A stretch of 57,088 bases of DNA from assembly GCF_003113895.1 (NCBI RefSeq), contig NZ_BDUD01000001.1, positions 2,638,754 to 2,695,841 on the forward strand, in the 5' to 3' direction. A program made the position numbers and the translations under genes. The notes under the pieces are model-generated. The model worked only from the letters and a program-made list of their open reading frames with translations, was not told the origin of the DNA and did not search any database. Shown here piece after piece: positions 1 through 9,766 of the stretch (within the stretch, counting starts at the first letter, position 1; each line of letters starts with the position of its first letter). Source of the stretch: Nostoc commune NIES-4072. Lineage in GTDB: Bacteria; Cyanobacteriota; Cyanobacteriia; Cyanobacteriales; Nostocaceae.

Positions 1-120
1 GAATTCGGGTAGTCGTTTATTGAATTCAAGCAGTGGTTAGGGTGGAGCAAAACCCAGATTCAAAGAACAACTTCAGACTTGTGTGTACACCGTAGCCTTT
101 TAGGAGAGAGGCTTTGAATC

Positions 121-184
121 TTACTCCCCTTCCCTTGTAGGGAAGGGGCTGGGGGTTAGGTCTATATTAAACTCAACTGCAAAC
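121..184. repeat. dispersed repeat with CCCCTTCCCTTGTAGGGAAG hairpin
   Basis: A short hairpin (CCTTCCCTTGTAGGGAAGG) is followed by GGGGTTAGGTCTATATTAAA and ACTCAACTGC. A related copy lies in opposite orientation at 16311-16373, with GCAGTTGAGTTCAATACAGA and CCTAACCCCCAGCCCC. The rest of 1-289 holds no gene I can support. Confidence 0.7.
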
Positions 185-289
185 CGCGTTAACGGAGTTC
201 AAAGACTCATTCACGAGTATGTCTCAAAGATTCATCAGGTTTTTGGCGAGTTTTTCGTGAGTCCTGATAGAATCTGAAAACGTATTAGC

Positions 290-1191
290 ATGATTATGCA
301 CAACCGTATATTTACTACTTTATTTTTAACTCTATCTCTGGCTATCACACCCCAGATTGTAGTTGCTCAAAATAATATAGAACAGCTATTTCAACAAGGC
401 GACGCTGCCGAAACAGTTGGTAATAACTCCCAAGCTGAAACGATTTGGCGTAAAGTTTTGCAACTTGAACCCAATAATGGCAAAGCTTATAACAATTTGG
501 GTAATGCTTTGCGGCGACAGGGAAAATTAGATGCAGCATTAGCAGCGCACCAGAAAGCATTACAACTCAATCCTAATGATGCGGAAGCTTACGTGGGTAT
601 AGGAAACGTGCTAAATGCTCAAGGGAAACAAGAGGAGGCATTGCCAAGAATAATAATATAGAAACAAGGCAGTTATGGACAGAACAACAGAATAAACTAG
701 CAAGCGTAGAAGACGATCGCCAATGGTTGCCTAAAGATGATCCCACTCTACCAGTTAAGCGTTCTGTGGTACGCATTACTGCCGAGTTTTTGAACAGCGA
801 TCGCCAGGGAATAGAGATTGGCACTGGTGTAATAATTCAGCGAGAAGGCAGCCGAACATTAATCCTCACTAATCGTCATGTCATTTTTGATGGCTATGAA
901 CAAGGTAAAAATATCCAAGTTGAATTTTTCAGTTCCCCGCCATCAGACCGAGTGCGAATGCGGCGAGATGCCAAGTTGTTCCAAATGACTTCCATAAACG
1001 AACAACTCGATTTAGCTATTTTGGAAGTTAGCGGTAAACTACCAGAAGATATCCAACTCTTACCCATCTCTTCAACTGCAATTACCCCGAAAATGCCCAT
1101 TCGGATTATCGGTCATTCTGCTCAAAGAGGTGAAGATAATTCTTGGTCTAGGTTATTTAGTAATGCTTCTAAATCTGCGTCAAAACCATAG
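290..1191 (+). pseudogene. broken TPR / trypsin-like serine protease gene
   Basis: The 5' part (290-661) encodes a signal peptide (ending near VVAQ) and at least two TPR units of the NPNDAEAYVGIGNVL kind. The downstream part, open in another frame from about 646, reads NNIETRQLWTEQQ, continues into SVVRITAEFLN and carries a trypsin-fold half with TNRHV (catalytic His) and DLAILEV (catalytic Asp). One frameshift near the AATAATAATA run at 649-660 joins the two. The protease stops at 1191, before any GNSGG serine motif, directly at a dispersed repeat. I infer a formerly single secreted TPR-protease protein, now frameshifted and truncated. A sequencing error could explain the frameshift but not the missing C-terminus. 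Confidence 0.75.
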
Positions 1192-1229
1192 GAGACGCGA
1201 TTAATCGCGTCTGTACAAGAGTTAGGAGT
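1192..1229. repeat. dispersed palindromic repeat (GCGATTAATCGC core)
   Basis: GAGACGCGATTAATCGCGTC is followed by TGTACAAGAGTTAGGAGTT. The same unit occurs at 16374-16419 (inverted) and 27332-27375. It begins right after the stop of the truncated protease and overlaps the end of the glycerate kinase gene. Confidence 0.75.
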
Positions 1230-2226
1230 TAGCCCGATCGCAATACACTGCACCAAAGCTATGATCGGCATGAATCTCAATGACTAGATCAACAACTGTC
1301 GCATCTTTTACCAAAGGCTTGATGAATAATTCCGGGTGGAGCGATCGCCAAAAATAATTGACAAATTGCTCTATCTCTGCATTGCTCATCCCCGATTTAC
1401 CCACAGCAATCATCTGCTGTTCCGCCTGTTTGCGCCACTCTAAAGAACACCGATAATCAGTTGGATATAGCACAATTAAGCTGTCTAATCTCTCCCACAA
1501 TGGTAAATAATCGTGGAGGCGATGATTCATATCACGGGCAAATGCTCTATCTTCATCTGTGATAATTGGCGGTGGTGCAGTATCAAATACATCTGGGTCG
1601 AGTGGTCGCACACCCACAAACCAACCTTCAAATAGTACAATATCTACACCTGTGACAATTTCTGAAGTAGTGCGATCGCCAGCACCTCCAAAAGCAGATT
1701 TATCAAAGCGGGGAATCATCACAGGACTTTGCAACTGGCGGATTTGGTCTAGTACATTTAAACCTAAATCTACATCGTGGGTTCCTGGTGGGCCGCGCCA
1801 AATCAAGCGGGGATCTTGCTGTGTTAAAACCAAGCGATCGCTGTAAGTTTTATATAAGTCATCTAAAGACAAACTTACAGTCCGGTATCCCAACTGATCG
1901 AGAATCAAGCTGAGAACCTTAGACATTGTGGTTTTACCAGTGCCTTGTCCTCCCAATATTCCTTGAATCAGGGGGCGTTTTAACTGTTGGCGCTGCGATG
2001 CTAGCTTGATTCCCAAAGGTAGCCACAAGTCCCACAATACTTGTAACATTTCCTTGGGTTCGATTTGAAAAGTAGTTTGGCAGAATTGGCTAAAAGCTGG
2101 TAAGACAGATTTTAGTAAATGCGATCGCTTTTCTATCATTTCATCGACATTTTCCGGCGTGATTCCAAAAGCTTTTGCCCTCACCCCATCTGCTAACGCC
2201 GCTTCTCTTGCTGACTGCTTCTCCAT
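1222..2226 (-). CDS. glyK: D-glycerate 3-kinase
   Basis: It probably phosphorylates D-glycerate to 3-phosphoglycerate, the last step of photorespiration, in the cytoplasm. The reading frame has a P-loop GGQGTGKT near residue 95-102 followed by SLDDLYKTY and RGPPGTHD, the pattern of the plant-type GLYK / cyanobacterial glycerate kinase within the P-loop kinase (PRK/PanK-like) group. Length (about 335 aa) suits the family. An ATG nine bases upstream (2235) is possible, but GGAG sits at good distance from the ATG at 2226. The gene follows ycf20 at a short gap, so the two are probably co-transcribed. Family assignment is fairly sure; substrate is from family knowledge. Confidence 0.85.
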   Translation of the reverse strand: MEKQSAREAALADGVRAKAFGITPENVDEMIEKRSHLLKSVLPAFSQFCQTTFQIEPKEMLQVLWDLWLPLGIKLASQRQQLKRPLIQGILGGQGTGKTTMSKVLSLILDQLGYRTVSLSLDDLYKTYSDRLVLTQQDPRLIWRGPPGTHDVDLGLNVLDQIRQLQSPVMIPRFDKSAFGGAGDRTTSEIVTGVDIVLFEGWFVGVRPLDPDVFDTAPPPIITDEDRAFARDMNHRLHDYLPLWERLDSLIVLYPTDYRCSLEWRKQAEQQMIAVGKSGMSNAEIEQFVNYFWRSLHPELFIKPLVKDATVVDLVIEIHADHSFGAVYCDRANS

Positions 2227-2243
2227 CTCTTTCATCTCCCACC

Positions 2244-2579
2244 CTACGATCCCAGCTTAAAGGCTTCGAGAAACAGTCCGTAGATGAAACCAACTTTGAG
2301 GAGATTTAGTGAATCTACTAAGAGCGATCGCCTTGACAAAAAGCTCCGATGATAAAATATCCTACTGGTAATTTCCGTCAACATTACTAAAAAAGCAGCT
2401 ACTACAATGTCTAATTCTGCTCGTTGACCGGCTGTAGTGGAAGCTACGTTTGCCAGAAAAAAACCTAACAAAAAACTAATGATCAGCAACGATAGCCGCC
2501 GCCAAGGATTTAAAAACCATTGCCCCAAGCGTGTAGCAATAGCATCGAATAAGTTATTGAGACGAGTGTTTTGCATCAC
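2244..2579 (-). CDS. ycf20: Ycf20 family membrane protein (DUF565)
   Basis: A 111-residue protein with two to three hydrophobic segments (SLLIISFLLGFFLANVAS near 28-46; VVAAFLVMLTEI near 60-71; a third at the C-terminus). The opening NTRLNNLFDAIATRL and the WRRLSLL motif match the Ycf20/DUF565 family found in cyanobacteria and in algal plastid genomes, linked in algae and plants to thermal energy dissipation. It precedes glycerate kinase on the same strand with an 8-base gap. Molecular function is unknown. Confidence 0.8.
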   Translation of the reverse strand: MMQNTRLNNLFDAIATRLGQWFLNPWRRLSLLIISFLLGFFLANVASTTAGQRAELDIVVAAFLVMLTEITSRIFYHRSFLSRRSLLVDSLNLLKVGFIYGLFLEAFKLGS

Positions 2580-3296
2580 ATAGACTTCTGGGAAAAGTCA
2601 AGATATCTTGAAATATATCTATATTCAAAAGAGGATATTGGTTTTAGCCTCAGCTTGTTTGTTAATATTATAGATATCTCCTGGGTTTCTAGCGTTGATT
2701 CAAATTTGCACATCATATCATCTTTAGGGAAGTTTAGTACCTTAAAAAGGTGCTTATTCTAACGCAAGATGAAATATGCATCTTAGATTTATCTAAGGGT
2801 TTGGCAAAAAACGCCTTGTTGCGATCGCTATTACCGCAAAGCGGAAGTCAGCCCCAACTGTTGGATACGCTGTGTTTCGACTCTGCTCAACATAAATTCG
2901 CGTTCGTGTCAGTCAAAAGTCAAAAGACTGTGATTTTAGGCTTTTTGGCTGTAATAAAATGGTAGGTTTATTTCTGCCTACCTGTACTAGTGGTTTCACG
3001 AAAGTTTTATTTTTCTTTATACAAATGAATTGGCTGGCTCGGTATGTAATTTTCTTGTTTTTATGTAAGCCTACGGTCAAGACACAAAGCAATGGGTATC
3101 TTTACCCCAAGTTTATCAGACATCCAGGGAATTATTTCCTCCGAATATTGTCTAATCAGAATGATAATTATAATACATTAGTATCATTAATTTTAGGAAA
3201 GTCTATATTAGACTACTTTCTATGATTCCCTTTTGGGATAATAGGCTACTATTTGGTCAAGCCTAAACAAAATATTTATTTCTAATAACTATCAAT
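2580..3296. other. 717-base intergenic region with dispersed repeat
   Basis: I see no convincing gene. Short open frames here have no family resemblance and cover repeat sequence. The part 2841-2991 is a dispersed repeat: GCGGAAGTCA, GTCAAAAGTCAAAAG, then TTTTTGGCTGTAATAAAATG followed by GGTTTATTTCTGCC. Related copies are at 10008-10095, 15548-15700 and 32557-32700. This copy lacks the 55-base inner element found in the last two. A small palindrome GTCTATATTAGAC is at about 3200. Confidence 0.6.
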
Positions 3297-3932
3297 ATGA
3301 AATCCTCAGTATATCGTAACCTCGGTATTACAGTTTTTTGCTTGGGACTGCTTGCTGCTCTGGTGGGATGCTTTGGAGTGAGCGTATCCCTTGAGTCCAC
3401 ACCAGATACATCTTCACAACCGCCGACTGAAACTACTCAGTGGGAGACGACTTCCTCTACACCCGTTTTACCTCAAAAGGGTGTTTCAGCTAGTCTATCA
3501 ACTCCAGCAACTACCTCAACCAATCAAGTAGAACATAATAATATTGAAGAGAAAACTTATCCTGTCTTGGCAGAGCGTGATAAATCAGCTAGCAAAAGTA
3601 AGCATCAAGGAACTTTGCGAATGAGCAATCAAACAAATCAGCCTGTACGGTTGGCTCTACTGGCGCGACAGTCCTTCGCAAAAGGCTCTGGTACTAAACA
3701 AGCTAACTATGATGTACCGGCACATTGGGATTTTGCTCCCCAAGAAGGTAGTGAGAAGGGACTAATTTTATCCCTACCTCAGAATAATTTAAAGCTGGAG
3801 AAGGGAGATATTTTAGTTGCTTTCGCACAAGATGGTTCCCGTCGTTACTGGGGCCCCTATGTTGTCGGCGAAACTCAATTACCGAAATGGAATTCGCAAA
3901 GCAGAGAATGGCAACTAGTGCTGAGTCCATAG
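3297..3932 (+). CDS. predicted lipoprotein, conserved hypothetical
   Basis: A 211-residue protein with an N-terminal hydrophobic stretch ending in the lipobox LVGC (Cys near residue 25), so probably an envelope lipoprotein. Residues 30-100 are rich in Ser, Thr and Pro. The C-terminal half (from GTLRMSNQTNQPVRLALLA) looks like a compact beta domain ending with RRYWGPYVVGETQLPKW. I do not recognise the family and offer no function. It stands alone between two repeat-bearing gaps. The following 250 bases carry GGGGAGTAGGGAATAGGGAA type repeats and no gene. Confidence 0.75.
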   Translation: MKSSVYRNLGITVFCLGLLAALVGCFGVSVSLESTPDTSSQPPTETTQWETTSSTPVLPQKGVSASLSTPATTSTNQVEHNNIEEKTYPVLAERDKSASKSKHQGTLRMSNQTNQPVRLALLARQSFAKGSGTKQANYDVPAHWDFAPQEGSEKGLILSLPQNNLKLEKGDILVAFAQDGSRRYWGPYVVGETQLPKWNSQSREWQLVLSP

Positions 3933-4185
3933 TCGATATTTAGGAGTGGGGAGTGGGGAGTAGGGAATAGGGAATGGGAAAGAGTTTTTTCTGTTTCTTA
4001 AATGTCTTCATATCCGCCAAAATGTATTTGACAGACTAGTACTGTATTGGATGGGTTTCTTTGGAGACTTAGAACAACTGGCGTTACTGAACAGGAAAAA
4101 GGGTAATATTGTTGAATTCAAAACTCCGAAGAACAAAAGATAGATAATCAACGACTATTGAGTAGTGATTGTTGACTATTGACTA

Positions 4186-6135
4186 ATGAGCATGAAATTG
4201 AGTGTTAAGCACACTGTTGATCAGTGGTTCAACAAAATAGTGAAAAATCCAGCCCTTGGTGTAACTGTGTCGATTTTGTGGTTGATATTGATTAACTGGA
4301 TAGCTTTTGGGTGGAATTTGGGCAATATTGGCTTGATTGATGAGACAGAGCCGTTGTTTGCCGAAGCTTCCCGCCAGATGTTCGTTACAGGTGATTGGAT
4401 TACCCCATTTTTCAATGGTGACACTCGTTTCGATAAACCTGCTTTAATTTACTGGTGTCAAGCGATCGCTTATGCAATTATAGGGGTGAATGAGTGGGCA
4501 GTGCGCCTTCCTTCAGCGATCGCAGCTTTCGCCTTAATTTGTTTAGCTTTTTACACCATACAGTGGTATTTCGCTAAACAAGACGAACTAGAGCAAGTTT
4601 CGCGCCCTAATCGCCGCTACAAAACATCTTTTATAGCAGCAGCCCTCATGGCACTCAATCCCGAAACTATTATTTGGGCGAGAACTGGTGTCTCTGATAT
4701 GCTGCTCACTGGATGTATGGCATCAGCTTTGTTATGTTTCTTTCTAGGGTACGCAGGTAAGGGAGGGACTGGGGGCTGGGGACTGGGGACTAAAGGGAGT
4801 GGACAGAGGAGTGGGGAAGAATTTTCCCAATCCCTAACCCCTAATCACCAATCCCAGAGCGAAGCAACCTCTCCATTCCCTAATAAGTGGTATTTAGCTT
4901 TTTATGTGCTGATTGCTGGCGCAATTTTGACTAAAGGACCAGTGGGAATTGTTGTACCAGGGCTAATTGTTGCCGTATTTTTGCTTTATGTGGGAAAATT
5001 TCGAGAGGTGTTGCGGGAAATGCGCCTTCTCGTGGGTATGCTGATAATTTTAGGTTTATCAGTGCCCTGGTATGCTTTAGTAATTTGGCGCAATGGCTGG
5101 AATTATATTAATGCCTTTTTTGGTTATCACAACCTGGAACGCTTTACAGAAGTAGTTAATGGTCACTCAGCACCTTGGTATTTTTACTTTTTAGTAGTGC
5201 TGCTGGGTTTTGCGCCCTACTCAGTGTATTTACCACTCTCTATAGTAAGATTAAAGTTTTGGCAGCGATCGCACTGGCGATCCCTTGAACGTTTTCAACA
5301 GTTTGGTTTATTCGCCTGGTTGTGGTTTGCTAGCATCTTTGGCTTTTTCACCGTTGCTGTTACCAAACTCCCTAGCTACGTGTTGCCTTTAATGCCAGCA
5401 GCAGCAATCTTGGTAGCCTTGTTGTGGAGTGACTTTTTCCAGGATACAGAGGCTAGGCAAACAATACCTGTTTCTTCTCCCACTCCTCCCATCTCCCCCT
5501 CTTTTCTCCAAGTAAGTGGTTGGGTAAATGTAGTATTTTTATCATTCCTATCTATAGCACTGTTTAACATAACCCACATATTAGGTACTGATCCAGCTAT
5601 AAGCAACTTCCACGAACAAATTCAACGAACTGGTTTACCAGTAATAGCCGGGGTAATGTGGCTAGTTTGTGCCGTTTTAGTTGCGGGTTTATTACTAAAT
5701 CGCCAATGGAACCAGGTTATCGCTATTAATTTAATCGGGTTTGTAGCGTTTTTAATTTTTGTTTTAACGCCTGCTTCGTTTTTTATTGATCGAGAACGTC
5801 AATTACCCTTAAGGGAATTGTCTGCGGTCATTCTACAAGCAAAAGAACCAAATGAAGAATTGATCATGCTTGGCTTCAAAAAGCCTAGTGTGGTATTTTA
5901 TAGCCACATTCACGTAAATTATTTAAGATTTCCCCAAGAGGCTATAGAGCATATAAAAAACCAAGCTGCCAAAGGACTAAAACCTGCTTCAGTGCTGCTG
6001 TTGGCTGAACAGAAAAAGTTTTTACAAATGGATTTACAGCCAGATGATTACAAGAATTTATCAACCAAGGGTGCTTATAACTTGGTTCGAGTTCCTTTTA
6101 AGAAAAATAAAACTGAAAAAATTGATATTTCATAA
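4186..6135 (+). CDS. ArnT/PMT-like membrane glycosyltransferase
   Basis: A 649-residue polytopic protein of the GT83 / ArnT-like group, which transfer sugars from polyprenyl-phosphate carriers at the periplasmic face. The diagnostic N-terminal loop is present: LIDETEPLFAEASRQM and GDWITPFFNGDTRFDKPALI (acidic DE residues bind the lipid-phosphate sugar). About ten to twelve membrane segments follow. Two in-frame low-complexity inserts interrupt it: residues about 191-232 (4757-4880), Gly/Trp/Ser-rich and encoded by GGGGACTGGGGAC-type repeats, and residues about 427-440 (SSPTPPISPS). Both fall in loops between membrane segments. The frame stays open, so the gene looks functional. Acceptor substrate unknown. 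Confidence 0.85.
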   Translation: MSMKLSVKHTVDQWFNKIVKNPALGVTVSILWLILINWIAFGWNLGNIGLIDETEPLFAEASRQMFVTGDWITPFFNGDTRFDKPALIYWCQAIAYAIIGVNEWAVRLPSAIAAFALICLAFYTIQWYFAKQDELEQVSRPNRRYKTSFIAAALMALNPETIIWARTGVSDMLLTGCMASALLCFFLGYAGKGGTGGWGLGTKGSGQRSGEEFSQSLTPNHQSQSEATSPFPNKWYLAFYVLIAGAILTKGPVGIVVPGLIVAVFLLYVGKFREVLREMRLLVGMLIILGLSVPWYALVIWRNGWNYINAFFGYHNLERFTEVVNGHSAPWYFYFLVVLLGFAPYSVYLPLSIVRLKFWQRSHWRSLERFQQFGLFAWLWFASIFGFFTVAVTKLPSYVLPLMPAAAILVALLWSDFFQDTEARQTIPVSSPTPPISPSFLQVSGWVNVVFLSFLSIALFNITHILGTDPAISNFHEQIQRTGLPVIAGVMWLVCAVLVAGLLLNRQWNQVIAINLIGFVAFLIFVLTPASFFIDRERQLPLRELSAVILQAKEPNEELIMLGFKKPSVVFYSHIHVNYLRFPQEAIEHIKNQAAKGLKPASVLLLAEQKKFLQMDLQPDDYKNLSTKGAYNLVRVPFKKNKTEKIDIS

Positions 6136-6188
6136 TTAGTCATTAGTCATTAGTCATTAGTCATTAGTCATTAGTCATTAGTCATTAG
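6135..6188. repeat. STRR heptanucleotide repeat (ATTAGTC)n
   Basis: About 7.7 perfect copies of ATTAGTC directly after the glycosyltransferase stop, followed by CATGGGGCATTGG and TCCCCATTCCCCACTCCCC low-complexity sequence to 6265. Such short tandem repeats are known from heterocystous cyanobacteria. Confidence 0.9.
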
Positions 6189-6265
6189 GCATGGGGCATT
6201 GGTTATTAAGTCTTCTCCCCCTGCTTCCTCATGCCTTACTCCCCATTCCCCACTCCCCATTCCCA

Positions 6266-9200
6266 TTAACATTTGTCATTGTAACCGTTGACAGCTAAAG
6301 CGTGATTAATCTGGTTTAATAGGTCTTCCATTGATATTGATCGCGGTAATATTTGGGTAGCGATCGCACCAACAATAGTTTCTATCGATTCCAAACCATT
6401 CTTCTTCTGCTTGTCAATTTCCTTGTAAGCTACCCCAGACTGGAAACTGGTTTCTGGGTGATTTAATCGCTGATTCAGTACTAAAATTGGTGGTAATTTA
6501 TCAGGTGAATCTCCCAATGTTTTCAATGCTTTTAGCACGTCTTTGTGGATCGTGGATTCTCCTAAACAAATTAGCAGTAAGTCAACGCTTTGGTGGCGAA
6601 TTTGTTGTAATACTTCTGCCCAACAGGGACTCATCGCCGCTTTGAAGCCTGCTGTTTGTAGGTACTGAATTAAAGCTTGGAACCACTCAGACCCCCGTTG
6701 TGCAGTTTCACTACTAATTGAGCAATTTTTTGCTGTCCCAGAACCCTTAACTTTGCGTCTTATTTGTGGTAAATCACGCAGCATTGTCAAATCCACTACT
6801 AGGATGTTAGGAGGACAGCAAATCCCAGAAGCAATTTCCAATACTGATAGCAAGGCATCTGTGTTTTCAGCGCGACTACTGTTGTCCCTAGCAAATGGTG
6901 TTAAGTAAGGAAATACAGATAATTCTGGGATTTTAGAAGCTATTAGAGTAGTTGCGACATCGCAAGTAACTAGGGGGATAGCCGCCAAACGTGGGTGCTG
7001 AATTAGTTGTTGTAGATAAATTTGGGCGGTGGTACTTTCGACATCTAGCAAAATAACATCAAACTGCCATACCCGCGCCAAAAGTTCTGCTTGATCTAGG
7101 TCATCTACTTCAATCACCCGGTGTTCTCGAAGTGAGGCGTGGGGATTAACCGATTCCAACTGGGGATTCACCAACCTGAGAATTCGTAGTGGGGTTTTAG
7201 TTGGGACAATTGCGCTGTTGTTTAACCCTTGGGGCAAAACTGCTGGTGAAGTACATAATTTTTCGAGAACTGGTGCTAAAAGGTGATTCTCTACTGGCAA
7301 ACTTAAGAAACCATCGGCTCGGTTAGCAAATGCTTGCTCTTTTTCGGCTGCCGTCGCTGTCACAATTACAGATATATGCCGGGTTGCGGTGTCAGATTTC
7401 AGTAAAGTCAGCACATCCCAGCCAGATAGTAGAGGTAGCAACGGATTCAAAAATATAGCGATTGGTTGCAAGCGCCGAGCTTTTTCTACTGCTTCTGTCC
7501 CCGATCGCGCAATCACTACCCGATATCCTAAACCTTTAAGTTGTTCGGTCAAGTCTTCAATATATCGCGCTACTGCCTCGACTACTAAAACTAACCGTTG
7601 CGAACTGGCGGGATGATGCTGTGTGGACGTAATAACATGCCCAACGGCTGCGGAATTTTCTCGTGTCGATTGGTGTCGCGTTTCTTCCTCTTCTTTGATT
7701 CCCATATCTGGTTCCGAAAAGCCTGTCTTCGGAGGACTGGGCGGTAGAAGTAGTGTAAACTGGCTACCTTTTCCTTCACGCGATAAGAAGCTAACATCTC
7801 CTCCGTGGAGACGAGCCAGGGCCCGAGTTAATACCAGCCCCAAACCAGTGCCTTCAAATTGGCGAGTCAGGGGATTTTCGAGTTGTTGGAATTTTTGAAA
7901 AATTAAGTGTTGCTGGTGTTCAGGAATCCCAATGCCTGTATCCCAAACGGTAAAGGCAATCCAGCCTTCCCAACGACTCACCCGCAAACCAATTTCGCCA
8001 GATAATTCAGTGAATTTAAAGGCGTTGGAAAGTAGGTGTACTAGCATCTGGCGCAAGCGCAATTCATCTGCCACTATCTGGTCTAAACCTAGTTCAATGG
8101 AAAGGCAGAATTGGGGAGCAGATGAACGGGCGTTTTGAGTTGGTGAGGCAGATGTGGTTTTGGGAATTTGAGTGTGGATGGCTTTAGCATCTGATAAGGC
8201 GCGATCGCACACAGCCTGAATTTTCACCGGAGTCAGCGTCAAATCCATTTGTCCCGTTTCCATGCGGGTCAAATCCAAAATGTCATTAACCACGCTCATC
8301 AGGTGGCGTCCACTTTGATGGATCAGCCCCGCATAACGAGCTTGACGTTCGTTGAGTTCTCCCAACTGCTGATCCACCAGCAACCGCGATAATCCTAAAA
8401 CGGCAGTTAGGGGAGTTTTGAGTTCATGACTAATACAAGCTAAAAATTCATCTTTCAACCGATTTAGTTGAATTAAATCGGCATTCTTTGCAGCCAATTC
8501 TTTGCAAAGCTGCTGCTGCTCAGTCACATCAGTAGCTAAAACTAACCACAAATCATTGCTGAGTGCAACTTCTTGTTCAGCACTCATGACTTGAAACTCA
8601 GGACTATCTAAGGGAATTTTGGCAAACTGCCAGATTCGCTCCTGACCATTTTGCACTTCGACAACGCAAGTACAAGTCCCTACTTGACTATCCAAATAGC
8701 AGCGACTATATACAGGATCTGATGCTTCTTGCTGGGTCAGTTCCTCTTCACCACCATGCTCACTTTCCCTACCATTGGGATAAACCTTGATGGCTCGTTG
8801 GCTAACATATTCTGGTTTTTCGGAGCGGTTAGGCACAAGTATTGCCTCCACCTGTTGCCTAACTCCTTCTGGATCTTTCAAAACTCCTAATTGCTCCCAC
8901 CAGGCGGGATTTCGGGCTATCACCTCGCCAGTACCCGTTTGCAACATCAAAGGCCAAGGCAGCCTTTCTAGTAACTGTATCAGTGGCTGGTGTCTCAATG
9001 ACTTGGATTGATTTGGCGGCTGTACACTAGACGACCTTTCGATGCCTGAACTTTGTAAACTAGCCATGCGTTCCTTAGCCAGCGATCGCAACAGCCGAGA
9101 ACTATCCAGCAGCCCCAAATATTGACCATCAGAGTCAATCAGCGCCCAATCTAAGTTCTGCTTTTCGGCTTGTGCATAATTCAAGTGCAAGCCTAATTGC

Positions 9201-9490
9201 TCTACACGCTCAGAAGCTGATATTGTCTGTATTGGCTCAATTAGACCTTGACCCCAGATAGAGAGTGATTGGTGTAAATTTAGATTTTTATCGTCACTAT
9301 GTGCTAATAATTTTTGGATTAAACGGGCAGAATACAGCAAGCCGATGGGGGATTGCTGTTGATTTAATACTACCAAGCGATCGCACTGCTCTTGCTCAAA
9401 AATCTCCAACACAACTGCTAGAGAACTTGTTTGTGGGCAGCTAGGTACGGTTGCCTGAAAGTCATAAAGCGGGTAATCTAGCATTAACAT
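6266..9490 (-). CDS. hybrid histidine kinase: CBS pair, PAS-like, HisKA, HATPase, three receiver-like domains
   Basis: A cytoplasmic multidomain kinase, about 1074 residues from the ATG at 9490. I chose this start because the region upstream in frame (to 9703) does not look like protein, while homology-like sequence begins MLMLDYPLYDF. Order: CBS pair (VVLEIFEQEQCDRLVVLN... to residue about 145), PAS-like region, HisKA with HELKTPLTAVLGLSRLL (His phosphosite), HATPase with NAFKF, DTGIGIP, GTGLGL, then three receiver-like modules. Receiver 1 has IFLNPLLPLLSGWD, so Asn replaces the phosphoacceptor Asp, and its acidic pocket is eroded (LVVEAV). Module 2 keeps VILLDVE; module 3 is weakly receiver-like. 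The tail may sense rather than relay. It is divergent from kaiABC, but no link to the clock is shown. Confidence 0.85.
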   Translation of the reverse strand: MLMLDYPLYDFQATVPSCPQTSSLAVVLEIFEQEQCDRLVVLNQQQSPIGLLYSARLIQKLLAHSDDKNLNLHQSLSIWGQGLIEPIQTISASERVEQLGLHLNYAQAEKQNLDWALIDSDGQYLGLLDSSRLLRSLAKERMASLQSSGIERSSSVQPPNQSKSLRHQPLIQLLERLPWPLMLQTGTGEVIARNPAWWEQLGVLKDPEGVRQQVEAILVPNRSEKPEYVSQRAIKVYPNGRESEHGGEEELTQQEASDPVYSRCYLDSQVGTCTCVVEVQNGQERIWQFAKIPLDSPEFQVMSAEQEVALSNDLWLVLATDVTEQQQLCKELAAKNADLIQLNRLKDEFLACISHELKTPLTAVLGLSRLLVDQQLGELNERQARYAGLIHQSGRHLMSVVNDILDLTRMETGQMDLTLTPVKIQAVCDRALSDAKAIHTQIPKTTSASPTQNARSSAPQFCLSIELGLDQIVADELRLRQMLVHLLSNAFKFTELSGEIGLRVSRWEGWIAFTVWDTGIGIPEHQQHLIFQKFQQLENPLTRQFEGTGLGLVLTRALARLHGGDVSFLSREGKGSQFTLLLPPSPPKTGFSEPDMGIKEEEETRHQSTRENSAAVGHVITSTQHHPASSQRLVLVVEAVARYIEDLTEQLKGLGYRVVIARSGTEAVEKARRLQPIAIFLNPLLPLLSGWDVLTLLKSDTATRHISVIVTATAAEKEQAFANRADGFLSLPVENHLLAPVLEKLCTSPAVLPQGLNNSAIVPTKTPLRILRLVNPQLESVNPHASLREHRVIEVDDLDQAELLARVWQFDVILLDVESTTAQIYLQQLIQHPRLAAIPLVTCDVATTLIASKIPELSVFPYLTPFARDNSSRAENTDALLSVLEIASGICCPPNILVVDLTMLRDLPQIRRKVKGSGTAKNCSISSETAQRGSEWFQALIQYLQTAGFKAAMSPCWAEVLQQIRHQSVDLLLICLGESTIHKDVLKALKTLGDSPDKLPPILVLNQRLNHPETSFQSGVAYKEIDKQKKNGLESIETIVGAIATQILPRSISMEDLLNQINHALAVNGYNDKC

Positions 9491-9766
9491 AGGGCTTTTG
9501 GGGTCATTCTTCCTGTGGAACCCTCCGGCATTTCCATCTGCCAAATCTTGATGGTGTTTTCGCCTGAAGCCATATCCTCTAAGAAGACTCATATAAGCAA
9601 CTCTGGTTATTTCAACGCCATTAAAAAAAACGAGATTTACCCTCACGGGCACTTTTGCGTCCTTTATATTTTTCCAAGAGGCGACGTTTCTAAGTTCTAG
9701 CAACTAGCCTCCCCAGTGTCTTACTGGTATTTAAACTCCTCATCGATAGCGACAGCTAAAACAATT

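Noticed and set aside
2571..3225. Three short plus-strand open frames in the gap after ycf20
   Set aside because: No family resemblance, poor composition, and two of them read through a dispersed repeat.
9491..9703. N-terminal extension of the CBS hybrid kinase
   Set aside because: The 71 extra residues lack domain-like sequence and the family-like part begins at MLMLDYPL, so the start at 9490 is preferred.
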